Shown: one piece after another, positions 1-7,483 of the stretch
How the letters are laid out: every line of letters starts with the position of its first letter
How positions within the stretch are numbered: the stretch's first letter is position 1
From: Bacteroidaceae bacterium
GTDB taxonomy: Bacteria; Bacteroidota; Bacteroidia; Bacteroidales; Bacteroidaceae
Assembly: GCA_900770705.1 (NCBI GenBank)
Contig: CAAGLF010000041.1
Span: 1 to 15,026, forward strand
Length of the DNA stretch: 15,026 nt
Reading direction: 5' to 3'
Position numbers and translations under genes: made by a program
Notes under the pieces: model-generated
The model's database searches: none
Seen by the model: the letters and a program-made list of their open reading frames with translations, nothing else
What the model was told of the DNA's origin: nothing

Positions 1-29
1 ATCGATGAAGCATATTGTAGATTAAAGAC

Positions 30-138
<109 letters not shown>

Positions 139-456
139 TAAAGTCTTCGTCCAAAAAAGCGGATCAATGACGTTAAACTTAAGTGATGTTTATTAAAATT
201 ATAAATTTACATTATGATAGTTTTTAAGATCAATAAAAGCGGAGTGTAGATTTGCCTTTTTAATAAGAAGGCAAGTTCTACCAAGACCATCCACCTCGCG
301 TGGAATGTTATTGTTAATGCAGTAATCCTAATTGTGGACGTTGCGTAGTTTCTTGCAGCTCCTACACCCTTTGGGGCAATTTCAGTAGTGACAGATATAG
401 TCGGTTTGATACCCGATATAAGGAACCTCAGTAACCAATAAGGTCTTCAAAAAAAT

Positions 457-490
457 CCTTGGGAGCGTGGTAAACTCCCAAGGTGCTTTT
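457..490. terminator. Perfect 9-bp hairpin, probable bidirectional terminator
   Basis: CCTTGGGAG (457-465) pairs perfectly with CTCCCAAGG (475-483) across a 9-nt loop. On the plus strand it is followed by TGCTTTT. On the minus strand it is followed by a run of seven T's (complement of 449-455). The shape is that of an intrinsic terminator usable in both directions. No intact gene ends against it, so it may stop rRNA read-through or belong to a lost gene. Confidence 0.6.
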
Positions 491-854
491 AAAATAAAAA
501 TATATATGCAATGAAGTAGGACTTGATATTATTCCAAAGGAAAACTCAGGAACAATTATAGAAAGTGTTATGTGGCACGTCTTTCTCCATTTACCGTTTC
601 ATTGCCATTTCTGTATTCCATAACCAAACCAAATCAAGAAAATGGAACAACGATGTGACATCTTTATGGCTTTCTTTTGGTTATTTGGGGAGAAATATAT
701 ACCTTAGCAATAATTTTGTAACATGTTGATTATCAATGGTTATTTTTGATTTTGCGACATGCGTGCAACATCCGGTGCTAACGCATTGCTGGTCAGTTAA
801 AGTCGTTTTCAAGGAGGTGAAGTAAGATAGAGACTTAGTGACACAGAATTATGG

Positions 855-897
855 AAGATTAGTGCGACTCTGCAGAGTTGCACTAATCTTGTTTTTG
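855..897 (+). terminator. 36-nt near-perfect palindrome followed by T-run
   Basis: Positions 855-890 are self-complementary over their whole length apart from one G-T pair (866/879). The centre is TCTGCAGA. It is followed directly by GTTTTTG, which makes it a very strong intrinsic-terminator shape on the plus strand. There is no recognisable gene upstream for it to terminate. It lies about 170 bp before the IS66-like start codon and may belong to that element's upstream region, but this is not shown. Confidence 0.55.
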
Positions 898-1062
898 TAT
901 GTTGTGCCACGGAGAAGGAGGTTTGGGATTTATGAAGCTGCAGGATGCTTTTCCTTGATAGAATGTATAGTAACCATCCGATAAACTACATATAGTAGCA
1001 GTGATAGAACCGTTGCACCTTTGCCATTGCAGTATTGCAACAGAACTATAACTGCTTTTCTT

Positions 1063-1302
1063 ATGTCCAAAGAAGAATTTGTAGCGCTGCAACAGCAACA
1101 CCAGCAGAGTGGTAAGAGCTTGAAAGGTTATCTCAAAGAAATCAATGTAGGCTATTCCGCCTACAACTGTTGGCGTAAGAAGTCTCTGTCCGACGACACG
1201 CCACATAACCTTGCACCTATCACGTTCACTGAACCAAAAGAGTACACCACCACCACTAAGACTCCCACTGGCTGTCTGCCTTCCGGAGCAACGCTTCCTC
1301 AT
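1063..1302 (+). pseudogene. IS66 accessory protein TnpA-like fragment
   Basis: The frame opens with MSKEEFVALQQQHQQSG and continues with a helix-turn-helix-like segment ending YSAYNCWRKK. This matches the typical opening of Bacteroidetes IS66 TnpA proteins, which begin MTKEEF and carry a YSTYHYWRKK-type motif. A following segment (DDTPHNLAPITFTEPKE, then PSGATLPH) matches the linker and the start of the PSGVTL-type end. After that the frame runs into unrelated sequence to a stop at 1515, so the native C-terminus is lost by deletion or frameshift. The end given is where similarity fades. A longer reading could start at 1021, but the family start fits 1063. Confidence 0.65.
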
Positions 1303-1408
1303 AGGCGTCGTCTCCCAGCAGATGGAATGCAGTCACTGTATAGCCTGGAAATAAGTGCTTTTCGGGTAGCATTCAGGTGTCTTTACAATGTTATGAAAGA
1401 TACGGAAA

Positions 1409-1966
1409 ATGGAAGAGAAAGACATACGTCCAAACACGATTCAATCATTGAACGTGACCATAGCTTCCCTTTCAAAGACCAACGAGGCACAAGCAAAGAC
1501 CATTGCATCTCTTGAACTCCGAATCAAAGAGCTGACGACACAGATTGCATATCTGAACCGTCAGCTCTTTGGTCGTAAATCCGAATAATTACAGCCACAC
1601 GACCCTCTGCAGATGAACTTTGCGGATATGCCTGTTGAAACTCCAGCAGAGCCGGAGCCAACCATAGAGAAAGTCACCCGGAAAGTCACCATAGACAAAA
1701 CGCAGGCACGCAGGAACCGTACCATGCTCGAGAGTCTGCCCATCCTCAAACGTGACGGGATTGACGTGGAAGGCATAGACCTCACGCGCTACAAGAGAAT
1801 AGGCGAAGAGCTTACCGAAGTGGTGGAGTTTGAGTATGCAATGGAGCAGGCCAGCGCATACATAAGCAACTGGTGGGACTGCTGCCACACAGATGGAGAC
1901 TGCAAAATGCAGCCACGGCAAAAGCAAAAGATACAGCAGATAAGTAGCAACGACTACAACAGATAG
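1409..1966 (+). pseudogene. IS66 TnpC transposase, N-terminal fragment with internal stop
   Basis: From ATG 1409 the frame encodes a coiled-coil-like leader, then KELTTQIAYLNRQLFGRKSE, the hallmark of the IS66 TnpC N-terminus. A TAA stop at 1586-1588 follows directly. Read through in the same frame, it continues with DPLQMNFADMP, the basic linker, SLPILKRDGIDVEGIDL and YKRIGEELTEVVEFEY, all expected in this order in TnpC. Thus one codon change, where a Lys such as in SEKL is usual, made the nonsense mutation without a frameshift. Similarity ends at about 1837. The zinc-finger region and catalytic DDE domain are missing, and the frame drifts in unrelated sequence to its stop at 1966. The full-length protein is usually about 500 residues. 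Confidence 0.8.
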
Positions 1967-1971
1967 GGACA

Positions 1972-2021
1972 ACAAAAGTTATAGCGGCAATCACTAAGGT
2001 AAATGCGATTGCCGCTATAAC
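1972..2021 (-). terminator. Intrinsic terminator of the nrdJ-folB transcript
   Basis: A perfect 15-bp inverted repeat (GTTATAGCGGCAATC at 1978-1992 with its complement at 2007-2021) has a 14-nt loop. Read on the minus strand it is followed by TTTTGTT (complement of 1971-1977). It lies about 107 bp past the folB stop, so it fits as the end of the minus-strand nrdJ-folB transcript. It also sits close to the change from AT-rich relic DNA to GC-rich coding DNA. Confidence 0.75.
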
Positions 2022-2127
2022 GTATATGATAGGTAGTAGCACCTGTCGTTTATTGGATGGTTACTATATTCTATGTTGCTGAAAAACAGAGTTTCCTTCC
2101 GTTATGCCGGAGGGTGGGGGCCGGCGG

Positions 2128-2505
2128 TTACTCTGTCGGGGCCTGCCGCTGCCAGCGCTGTCGGACGCTTATGCCGGTGGTGTCGGCTCCTATGGGGGGA
2201 TTGTCCTTCTGGAGTGTGATGTCTACGGTCTGGACTTGGGGGAAGTCGCGGAGGAGGCGCCGGGCTATGCGGGCCGCTGCGTGTTCGATGAGGTGGGAGG
2301 GGATGTTCATTTCCGCGCGGATGGCCTGGTAGGCTTCGGCGTAGTTGACGGTTCCGCTGATGTCGTCGTGGTCGATGGTGGCGGCTGCGACGTCGAGGGT
2401 CAGGGTGACGTTGAGGGTGTAGCTGGCTCCGACGACGCGTTCCTGAAGTTCCAGTCCGTGGCGGGACTGGAACTTCAGGTTGTGCAGTGTCAGCTCTGTG
2501 TGCAT
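2128..2505 (-). CDS. folB: Dihydroneopterin aldolase FolB
   Basis: A 125-residue protein. FolB splits 7,8-dihydroneopterin into 6-hydroxymethyl-7,8-dihydropterin and glycolaldehyde, an early cytosolic step of folate synthesis. Family landmarks appear in order: HGLELQERVVGASY (residues 15-28, with the conserved catalytic-region Glu), DDISGTVNYAEAYQAI (the T-V-N-Y segment of the pterin pocket), LIEHAAARIARRLL (Glu that anchors the pterin ring) and ITLQKDNPPI with the conserved Lys near the C-terminus. Length is normal for the family. The frame stays open upstream to 2697, but that stretch lies antisense-shifted over the end of nrdJ and has no family similarity, so the start at 2505 is chosen. 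It begins 38 bp after the nrdJ stop on the same strand and is probably co-transcribed. No clear Shine-Dalgarno is seen, which is normal in this phylum. Confidence 0.9.
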   Translation of the reverse strand: MHTELTLHNLKFQSRHGLELQERVVGASYTLNVTLTLDVAAATIDHDDISGTVNYAEAYQAIRAEMNIPSHLIEHAAARIARRLLRDFPQVQTVDITLQKDNPPIGADTTGISVRQRWQRQAPTE

Positions 2506-2543
2506 ATCTGTGGGTGGGAAGTGGGGCCTCGGGTGGCGGCGTA

Positions 2544-5126
2544 CTATCCGCAGCGTGAGGCTCCGCAGTTCTTGCAGATGAGGCAACCTTCCTGGTAGAT
2601 GAGGCTTTCCTGGTGGCAGTTGGGGCATTCCTGTCCCTTTGCTTCGGTGCCGTCGGTCACGTACTTCTTGAGGGCTCGTGTCACGCCGTTCTTCCATGTA
2701 TTGATGTTTTCGCTTTCAAGCTGCAACTGTCCCACGAGCTTGATGACGTTCTCGAGCGGCATTCGGTAGCGGAGTACGCCCGAGATGAGTTTGGCGTAGT
2801 TCCAGTATTCCTTGTCGAATTTCTCGGAGAGTCCTTCCACGGTGGTCTTGTATCCTTTTTTGTTCTTGAACTGGAAGTCGTATCTCTTGCTGCCGTCTGC
2901 GTTGATTTTCTTTATGATGACGCCGGTTGTGACTGTCTTGGGGAGCATAATGCCCTCTTCGTCGTCCTGCAGTCCGGTGAAGATTTCATACGGACGGCCG
3001 TCGAGCAGGCCTACGAAGGCCACCCATTTCTCCTTCTTGTTCTGGAAGCGCACCACGTCGCACTGCAGTACTTCGGGTCTGGTCTCCGTTACTTCGGGCG
3101 GTGCGCAGGGCGGAAGTGTGGCGGCAGGCTGTATGTCGGCGCCTTCGGTGGTGGCGGTTGTTTCCTTCTTTTGCTTCTTTTCTACGGATACCATTACGCC
3201 GGAGCGGCTGCCGTCGCGGTAGATGGTGCAGCCTTTGCAGCCCGAGCGCCAGGCTTCTACGTAGAGACGTCCCACGAGCTCTTCGTCCACTGTCGAGGGA
3301 AGGTTCACTGTGACGCTGATGGAGTGGTCCACCCATTTCTGTATGGCGCCCTGCATTTTTACCTTCATCAGCCAGTCTACGTCGTTGGCAGTGGCTTTGT
3401 GGTAGGGTGAGCGTGCCACGAGGTTGTCGATTTCCTCCTGTGAGTAGTGTTTCTGGGTGTCGAGACCCTGGGCCTCCATCCACGTCAGGAACTTGTGGTG
3501 GTATACGATGTATTCCTCGAAGGCGTCGCCGGTTTCGTCCACATAGTCCACGTGTACTTCCGGGTCTCCGGGATTGACTTTGCGCCGCCGCTTATAGACG
3601 GGCATGAATACGGGCTCGATGCCCGAGGTCGTCTGTGTCATCAGACTGGTGGTTCCGGTGGGAGCGATGGTCAGACAGGCGATGTTTCTTCGTCCGTGTC
3701 GGCTCATTTCCTCGTAGAGGGCGGGGTCGGCTTCGCGCAGGCGCTGTATGAAGGGGTTGTTTTCTTCGCGCCGTGTGTCGTACACCTTGAAGGCGCCGCG
3801 TTCCTTGGCCATTGTCACGCTAGAGCCGTATGCCGCCAGTGCCAGGGTGCGCTGCACGTCGACGGCGAAGTCGGTTGCCTCGGCCGTGCCGTAGCGCAGG
3901 CCCAGTGCGGCCAGCATATCGCCTTCTGCCGTAATGCCAACGCCCGTACGTCGGCCTTCGCCTGTCTTGGTGTATATTTTCTCCCACAGATGCCGTTCGG
4001 TGCTTTTCACTTCATTTGTCTGCGGGTCGGCGTCGATTTTCTTCAGGATCATCTCGATCTTTTCCAGTTCCAGGTCTATGATGTCGTCCATCATGCGCTG
4101 GGCTTTGGCCACGTGTTCCCTGAAGAGTTCATAGTTGAAGCGTGCTTCGGGGGTGAAGGGGTGCTCCACGTAGGAATACAGATTGATGGCGAGCAGTCTG
4201 CAGCTGTCGTACGGACAGAGAGGTATCTCTCCACAGGGGTTGGTGCTGACCGTACGGAAGCCCAGGTCGGCGTAGCAGTCGGGTATGCTTTCGCGCAGGA
4301 TGGTGTCCCAGAAGAGCACACCGGGCTCTGCGCTGCGCCAGGCGTTGTGCACGATTTTGCGCCACAGTGCCGAGGCGTCGATGTCCTTGGTCACGATGGG
4401 TGTGTCGCTGTCCACGGGGAATTGCTGGCGGTAGGGCTTGCCTTCTACGGCAGCTTGCATGAAGGCGTCGTCGATTTTGACGGAGACGTTGGCGCCTGTC
4501 ACCTTTCCTTCCTCCATTTTTGCGTCGACGAAGGCTTCGGCGTCGGGGTGCTTGATGCTCACGCTGAGCATCAGTGCCCCGCGTCGGCCGTCCTGTGCCA
4601 CTTCACGTGTGGAATTGGAGAACCTCTCCATGAAGGGCACGAGGCCCGTCGAGGTCAGCGCCGAGTTCTTCACCGGGGAGCCTTTGGGGCGGATTTTCGA
4701 GAGGTCGTGGCCCACGCCGCCGCGGCGTTTCATCAGCTGCACCTGTTCTTCGTCCTCCTTCATGATGGCGCCGTAGGAGTCTGCGTCGCCCTCTATGCCT
4801 ATTACGAAGCAGTTGGAGAGCGAGGCTATCTGCAGGTCGTTGCCGATGCCGGTCATCGGTGAGCCTGCCGGGATGATATACCTGAAGTGGTCGATGAGTT
4901 CGAATACCTCCGCCTCTGTCATCGGTTGGGGATACTTCTGCTCGATTCGCACGATTTCCCGGGCCAGACGGCGGTGCATATCGGCAGGGGAACACTCGAA
5001 TATATGCCCTGCCGAGTCCTTCATAGCGTATTTGTTGACCCACACGCGGGCAGCCAGTTCGTCGCCCTTGAAGTAAGAGAGGCTTTCCTGGAAGGCCTCG
5101 TCGTAGGAGTAAGATTTAAGTTGCAT
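2544..5126 (-). CDS. nrdJ: Adenosylcobalamin-dependent (class II) ribonucleotide reductase NrdJ
   Basis: An 860-residue cytosolic enzyme that reduces ribonucleotides to deoxyribonucleotides with a B12-generated thiyl radical, independently of oxygen. With M1 at 5126, visible motifs are: SLSNCFVIG (redox Cys 106), STNPCGEIPL (Asn296-Cys298-Glu300, the active-site triad with the radical Cys), ACLTIAPTGTTSLM (around 485-496, phosphate/substrate loop) and SGCKGCTIYRDGSR (around 628-641). The C-terminus carries a CPNC...C..C..C cluster (Cys 834, 837, 848, 851, 854), a zinc-ribbon tail seen in the long NrdJ subgroup. Length is usual for this subgroup. The frame is open to 5309, but those extra residues are translated repeat array and lie upstream of a good promoter, so the start MQLKSYSYDEAF is preferred. 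folB follows 38 bp downstream. Growth would depend on corrinoid unless another reductase exists elsewhere. Confidence 0.95.
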   Translation of the reverse strand: MQLKSYSYDEAFQESLSYFKGDELAARVWVNKYAMKDSAGHIFECSPADMHRRLAREIVRIEQKYPQPMTEAEVFELIDHFRYIIPAGSPMTGIGNDLQIASLSNCFVIGIEGDADSYGAIMKEDEEQVQLMKRRGGVGHDLSKIRPKGSPVKNSALTSTGLVPFMERFSNSTREVAQDGRRGALMLSVSIKHPDAEAFVDAKMEEGKVTGANVSVKIDDAFMQAAVEGKPYRQQFPVDSDTPIVTKDIDASALWRKIVHNAWRSAEPGVLFWDTILRESIPDCYADLGFRTVSTNPCGEIPLCPYDSCRLLAINLYSYVEHPFTPEARFNYELFREHVAKAQRMMDDIIDLELEKIEMILKKIDADPQTNEVKSTERHLWEKIYTKTGEGRRTGVGITAEGDMLAALGLRYGTAEATDFAVDVQRTLALAAYGSSVTMAKERGAFKVYDTRREENNPFIQRLREADPALYEEMSRHGRRNIACLTIAPTGTTSLMTQTTSGIEPVFMPVYKRRRKVNPGDPEVHVDYVDETGDAFEEYIVYHHKFLTWMEAQGLDTQKHYSQEEIDNLVARSPYHKATANDVDWLMKVKMQGAIQKWVDHSISVTVNLPSTVDEELVGRLYVEAWRSGCKGCTIYRDGSRSGVMVSVEKKQKKETTATTEGADIQPAATLPPCAPPEVTETRPEVLQCDVVRFQNKKEKWVAFVGLLDGRPYEIFTGLQDDEEGIMLPKTVTTGVIIKKINADGSKRYDFQFKNKKGYKTTVEGLSEKFDKEYWNYAKLISGVLRYRMPLENVIKLVGQLQLESENINTWKNGVTRALKKYVTDGTEAKGQECPNCHQESLIYQEGCLICKNCGASRCG

Positions 5127-5148
5127 AGTAGATGATGGTATTGCCCGG

Positions 5149-5179
5149 CAAAGGTAATAATTACTTTCCGGTTGTGCAA
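5149..5179 (-). promoter_or_regulatory. Bacteroidetes-type promoter for nrdJ
   Basis: On the minus strand, TACCTTTG (plus-strand 5149-5156) matches the Bacteroidetes -7 box TAnnTTTG. It is preceded after exactly 19 bp by TTGC (5176-5179), a fair -33 box. Transcription would start around 5142, leaving a leader of only about 15 nt before the nrdJ ATG at 5126. This supports the short form of NrdJ. Confidence 0.65.
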
Positions 5180-5245
5180 GCGAATGCTCCGGCTCTCTCT
5201 CGCCCAAATTTCTGCCTTGCCGCTGCGTGGGCTGTTGCGCGGCTG

Positions 5246-5378
5246 TGCCAAAACCGGGCCCCGGCTGTCGCCGAAACCGGGGCCCATCATCGCCGAAACC
5301 GGGGCCCATCTTTGCCGAAGCTGAGGCCCATTGTCGCTGATACTGAGGCCCATCGTCGGCGGAAGGTGGGCCCCGGTA
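5246..5378 (+). repeat. 22-bp tandem repeat array 1 (nrdJ/dxs spacer), 6 units
   Basis: Six head-to-tail units start at 5246, 5268, 5290, 5312, 5334 and 5356; the first five are 22 bp and the last 23 bp. Units 2 and 3 are identical over 21 bases and centre on CGAAACCGGGGCCCATC. Units 4 and 5 share CTGAGGCCCAT. Unit 6 ends GGGCCCCGGTATC. A degenerate seventh unit may follow to about 5400. The array fills the middle of the divergent nrdJ/dxs spacer, about 65 bp from the nrdJ -33 box and about 50 bp from the dxs -33 box. The period is not a multiple of three. The rest of the spacer (5127-5575) holds only the two promoters and untranslated leaders. Confidence 0.9.
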
Positions 5379-5430
5379 TCGGCTGCTGCGGGCACGGGGG
5401 AAGGCGGAGGTGAACTTTTTCCCGGCCGCA

Positions 5431-5465
5431 TTTGGATGGCGTTACGGGGAAAAGTGGTATATTTG
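5431..5465 (+). promoter_or_regulatory. Probable promoter for dxs
   Basis: TATATTTG at 5458-5465 is a full match to the Bacteroidetes -7 box TAnnTTTG. A TTTG at 5431-5434 could be the -33 box, but the 23-bp spacer is longer than the usual 19-21. The start of transcription would fall near 5472, giving a GC-rich leader of about 100 nt before the dxs ATG at 5576. Confidence 0.55.
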
Positions 5466-5575
5466 CAGACTGTAGAAAAACGTTACGAAAACTTACGACG
5501 GCCCTCCGTGCCGCCCCGACCTGCGGCCGACGCTGGCAGGACCGGCGCCCGGAGCCGTAGAAGACAGCCTGCCTT

Positions 5576-7483
5576 ATGGACGAATCTGCTGCTTTTCCCT
5601 ACCTCTCCCGGATAGACTCGCCGGACGATCTGCGCAAACTCTCCATCGACGAGTTGCCCGAGGTGTGCGAGGAGTTGCGCCGCGACATCATCAAAGAGTT
5701 GCAGGACAACCCCGGACATTTCGCCTCGAGTCTGGGAGTAGTGGAGCTGACCGTGGCCCTGCACTATGTGCTGCGCACCCCGTACGACCGCATAGTGTGG
5801 GATGTGGGCCACCAGGCCTATGGCCACAAGATACTCACGGGACGCCGCGACCAGTTCTCGACCAACCGCAAGATGGGCGGTCTGCGTCCCTTCCCCTCGC
5901 CGGAAGAAAGCGAATACGACACCTTTGCCTGCGGCCACGCCGGCAACTCCATCTCCGCCGCTCTGGGTATGGCCACGGCAGCGCTGCTGCAGGGCGACCG
6001 ACAGCGCAGGGTGGCCTGCGTCATCGGCGACGGCGCCATGAGTTGCGGACTAGCCTTCGAGGGCCTCAACAATGCCGCCAACGTGCCCAACAATATGCTG
6101 ATAGTGCTCAACGACAACAATATGAGCATAGACCGCAGCGTGGGCGGAATGAAGGAATACCTGCAGCGCCTCCACACCAGCGGGGCCTACAACGGCCTGC
6201 GCTACCGGCTCACGAGCCTGCTCCGCCGCCTGGGACTCCTCGACGAGGGCAGGCGCAGGGCACTCTTGCGCTTCAACAATTCGCTGAAGGCCTTGCTGCA
6301 AGGGCAGCAAAACGTGTTCGAGGGAATGGATATACGCTACTTCGGACCCGTGGATGGACACAACGTAAAGGAGCTCGTACGCACGCTCGATGAAATCAAG
6401 GATATGCGCGGCCCCAAGCTGCTCCATATACACACAGTAAAGGGAAAGGGCTTCCGTCCGGCCGAAGAGAACCCCACCGTGTGGCATGCCCCGGGCCGCT
6501 TCTGCGAAGAGGACGGGCGGCGTCTGCCCGCCTCCTGCGAGGGAGATCCCCCAAGGTTCCAGGATGTCTTCGGCCACACCCTGGTAGAGCTGGCCCGGCA
6601 GAATCCACGCATTGTGGGAGTGACGCCCGCCATGCCTACCGGCTGCAGCATGAACCTCCTGATGGAGGCAATGCCGGACCGGGCCTTCGATGTGGGCATC
6701 GCAGAGGGACATGCCGTCACCTTCTCGGGCGGACTGGCCAAGGAGGGCATGCAGCCCTTCTGCAACATCTACTCCGCTTTCGCACAGCGTGCCTACGACA
6801 ATGTGATACACGACGTGGCATTGCTGCAGCTTCCCGTCGTACTTTGCCTCGACCGTGCGGGACTGGTGGGCGAGGACGGACCCACGCACCACGGCGCCTT
6901 CGACCTGCCGTCGCTGCGCACGGTGCCCCACCTGACCATCGCCTCGCCCCTCGACGAGCACGAGCTCCGACGGATGATGTACACGGCCCAGCTGCCGGGC
7001 AAGGGCGCCTTCGTCATCCGTTATCCCCGCGGCCGCGGCAGCCTGCCCCAGTGGCAGTGTCCGCTCGAGGAAATCCCCGTGGGCAAGGGCCGCTGTCTGC
7101 GGGAAGGACGCGACGTGGCTGTGCTCACGCTCGGCCCCATCGGCTGCATAGCCCGGCAGGCCATTGCGGAACTCTCGGCCGAGGAGCCGGGGCTCAGCGT
7201 GGCCCACTACGACCTGCGCTTCCTGAAGCCGCTCGACGAGGCCCTGCTGAAGCAGGCCGCCGATACCTGCCGTGCCATCCTGACGATAGAGGACGGTGCC
7301 CTGAAGGGCGGTATGGGCAGCGCCGTAGTAGAGTGGCTGTCCGACCATGGATATACCCTGCCGGTGCAACGCCTCGGCCTGCCCGACCGCTTCATAGAGC
7401 ACGGCACCGTGCCACAGCTCTACCGCCTGGTGGGACTCGATGCTGCCAGCATAAAGACCGCCATACGCGCCCTCGGCCGATAG
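5576..7483 (+). CDS. dxs: 1-deoxy-D-xylulose-5-phosphate synthase Dxs
   Basis: A 635-residue cytosolic, thiamine-diphosphate-dependent enzyme that condenses pyruvate and glyceraldehyde 3-phosphate, the first committed step of the MEP isoprenoid pathway; its product also feeds thiamine and pyridoxal synthesis. Visible motifs: DVGHQAYGHKILTGR (76-90, His79), CGHAGNSISAALG (119-131), the ThDP/Mg site GDGAMSCG (151-158) with NDNNMSI (179-185), FGPVDGHN (256-263), then the pyrimidine-domain DVGIAEGHAVTF (372-383) with catalytic Glu377 and DRAGLVGEDGPTHHGAFDLP (426-445). The C-terminal transketolase domain is complete. Length is normal. IAEGH, in place of the IAEQH common in proteobacteria, is to my knowledge usual in Bacteroidales. 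A promoter lies about 110 bp upstream. trkA follows on the same strand after 324 bp with no strong promoter seen between them. Confidence 0.96.
   Translation: MDESAAFPYLSRIDSPDDLRKLSIDELPEVCEELRRDIIKELQDNPGHFASSLGVVELTVALHYVLRTPYDRIVWDVGHQAYGHKILTGRRDQFSTNRKMGGLRPFPSPEESEYDTFACGHAGNSISAALGMATAALLQGDRQRRVACVIGDGAMSCGLAFEGLNNAANVPNNMLIVLNDNNMSIDRSVGGMKEYLQRLHTSGAYNGLRYRLTSLLRRLGLLDEGRRRALLRFNNSLKALLQGQQNVFEGMDIRYFGPVDGHNVKELVRTLDEIKDMRGPKLLHIHTVKGKGFRPAEENPTVWHAPGRFCEEDGRRLPASCEGDPPRFQDVFGHTLVELARQNPRIVGVTPAMPTGCSMNLLMEAMPDRAFDVGIAEGHAVTFSGGLAKEGMQPFCNIYSAFAQRAYDNVIHDVALLQLPVVLCLDRAGLVGEDGPTHHGAFDLPSLRTVPHLTIASPLDEHELRRMMYTAQLPGKGAFVIRYPRGRGSLPQWQCPLEEIPVGKGRCLREGRDVAVLTLGPIGCIARQAIAELSAEEPGLSVAHYDLRFLKPLDEALLKQAADTCRAILTIEDGALKGGMGSAVVEWLSDHGYTLPVQRLGLPDRFIEHGTVPQLYRLVGLDAASIKTAIRALGR

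Larger units (their letters stand above)
139..1062. other. AT-rich intergenic stretch without intact gene
   Basis: No supported intact gene lies between the 5S gene and the IS66 relic. The composition is visibly richer in A and T than everything after about 2050. It contains two strong hairpins (457-483 and 855-890) that are listed separately. One plus-strand frame (214-441, broken by stops at 247-249 and near 346) faintly resembles the start of a ParA-type ATPase, but too weakly to annotate. The remainder has no recognisable signal. The stretch looks like decayed accessory DNA beside an rRNA operon. Confidence 0.6.
1063..1966 (+). mobile_element. Decayed IS66-family insertion sequence remnant
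   Basis: Two broken reading frames in the usual IS66 order lie here: a small TnpA-type accessory protein start (1063 to about 1302) and the N-terminal part of the TnpC transposase (from 1409). Only about 107 bp separate them, so the TnpB gene normally found between (around 110-120 codons) is almost wholly deleted. The catalytic core and C-terminus of TnpC are also missing. No terminal inverted repeats or target duplication could be assigned. The element is certainly inactive. Confidence 0.75.

Noticed and set aside
883..1302. 139-codon minus-strand open frame
   Set aside because: It runs antisense over the IS66 TnpA relic and its upstream region, and has no recognisable domain.
2506..2697. 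Upstream extension of FolB by 64 residues
   Set aside because: It overlaps the end of nrdJ in another frame and has no FolB similarity. The family N-terminus begins at 2505.
5127..5309. N-terminal extension of NrdJ by 61 residues
   Set aside because: The extra residues are a translation of the 22-bp array, lie upstream of the predicted promoter, and precede the normal family N-terminus.
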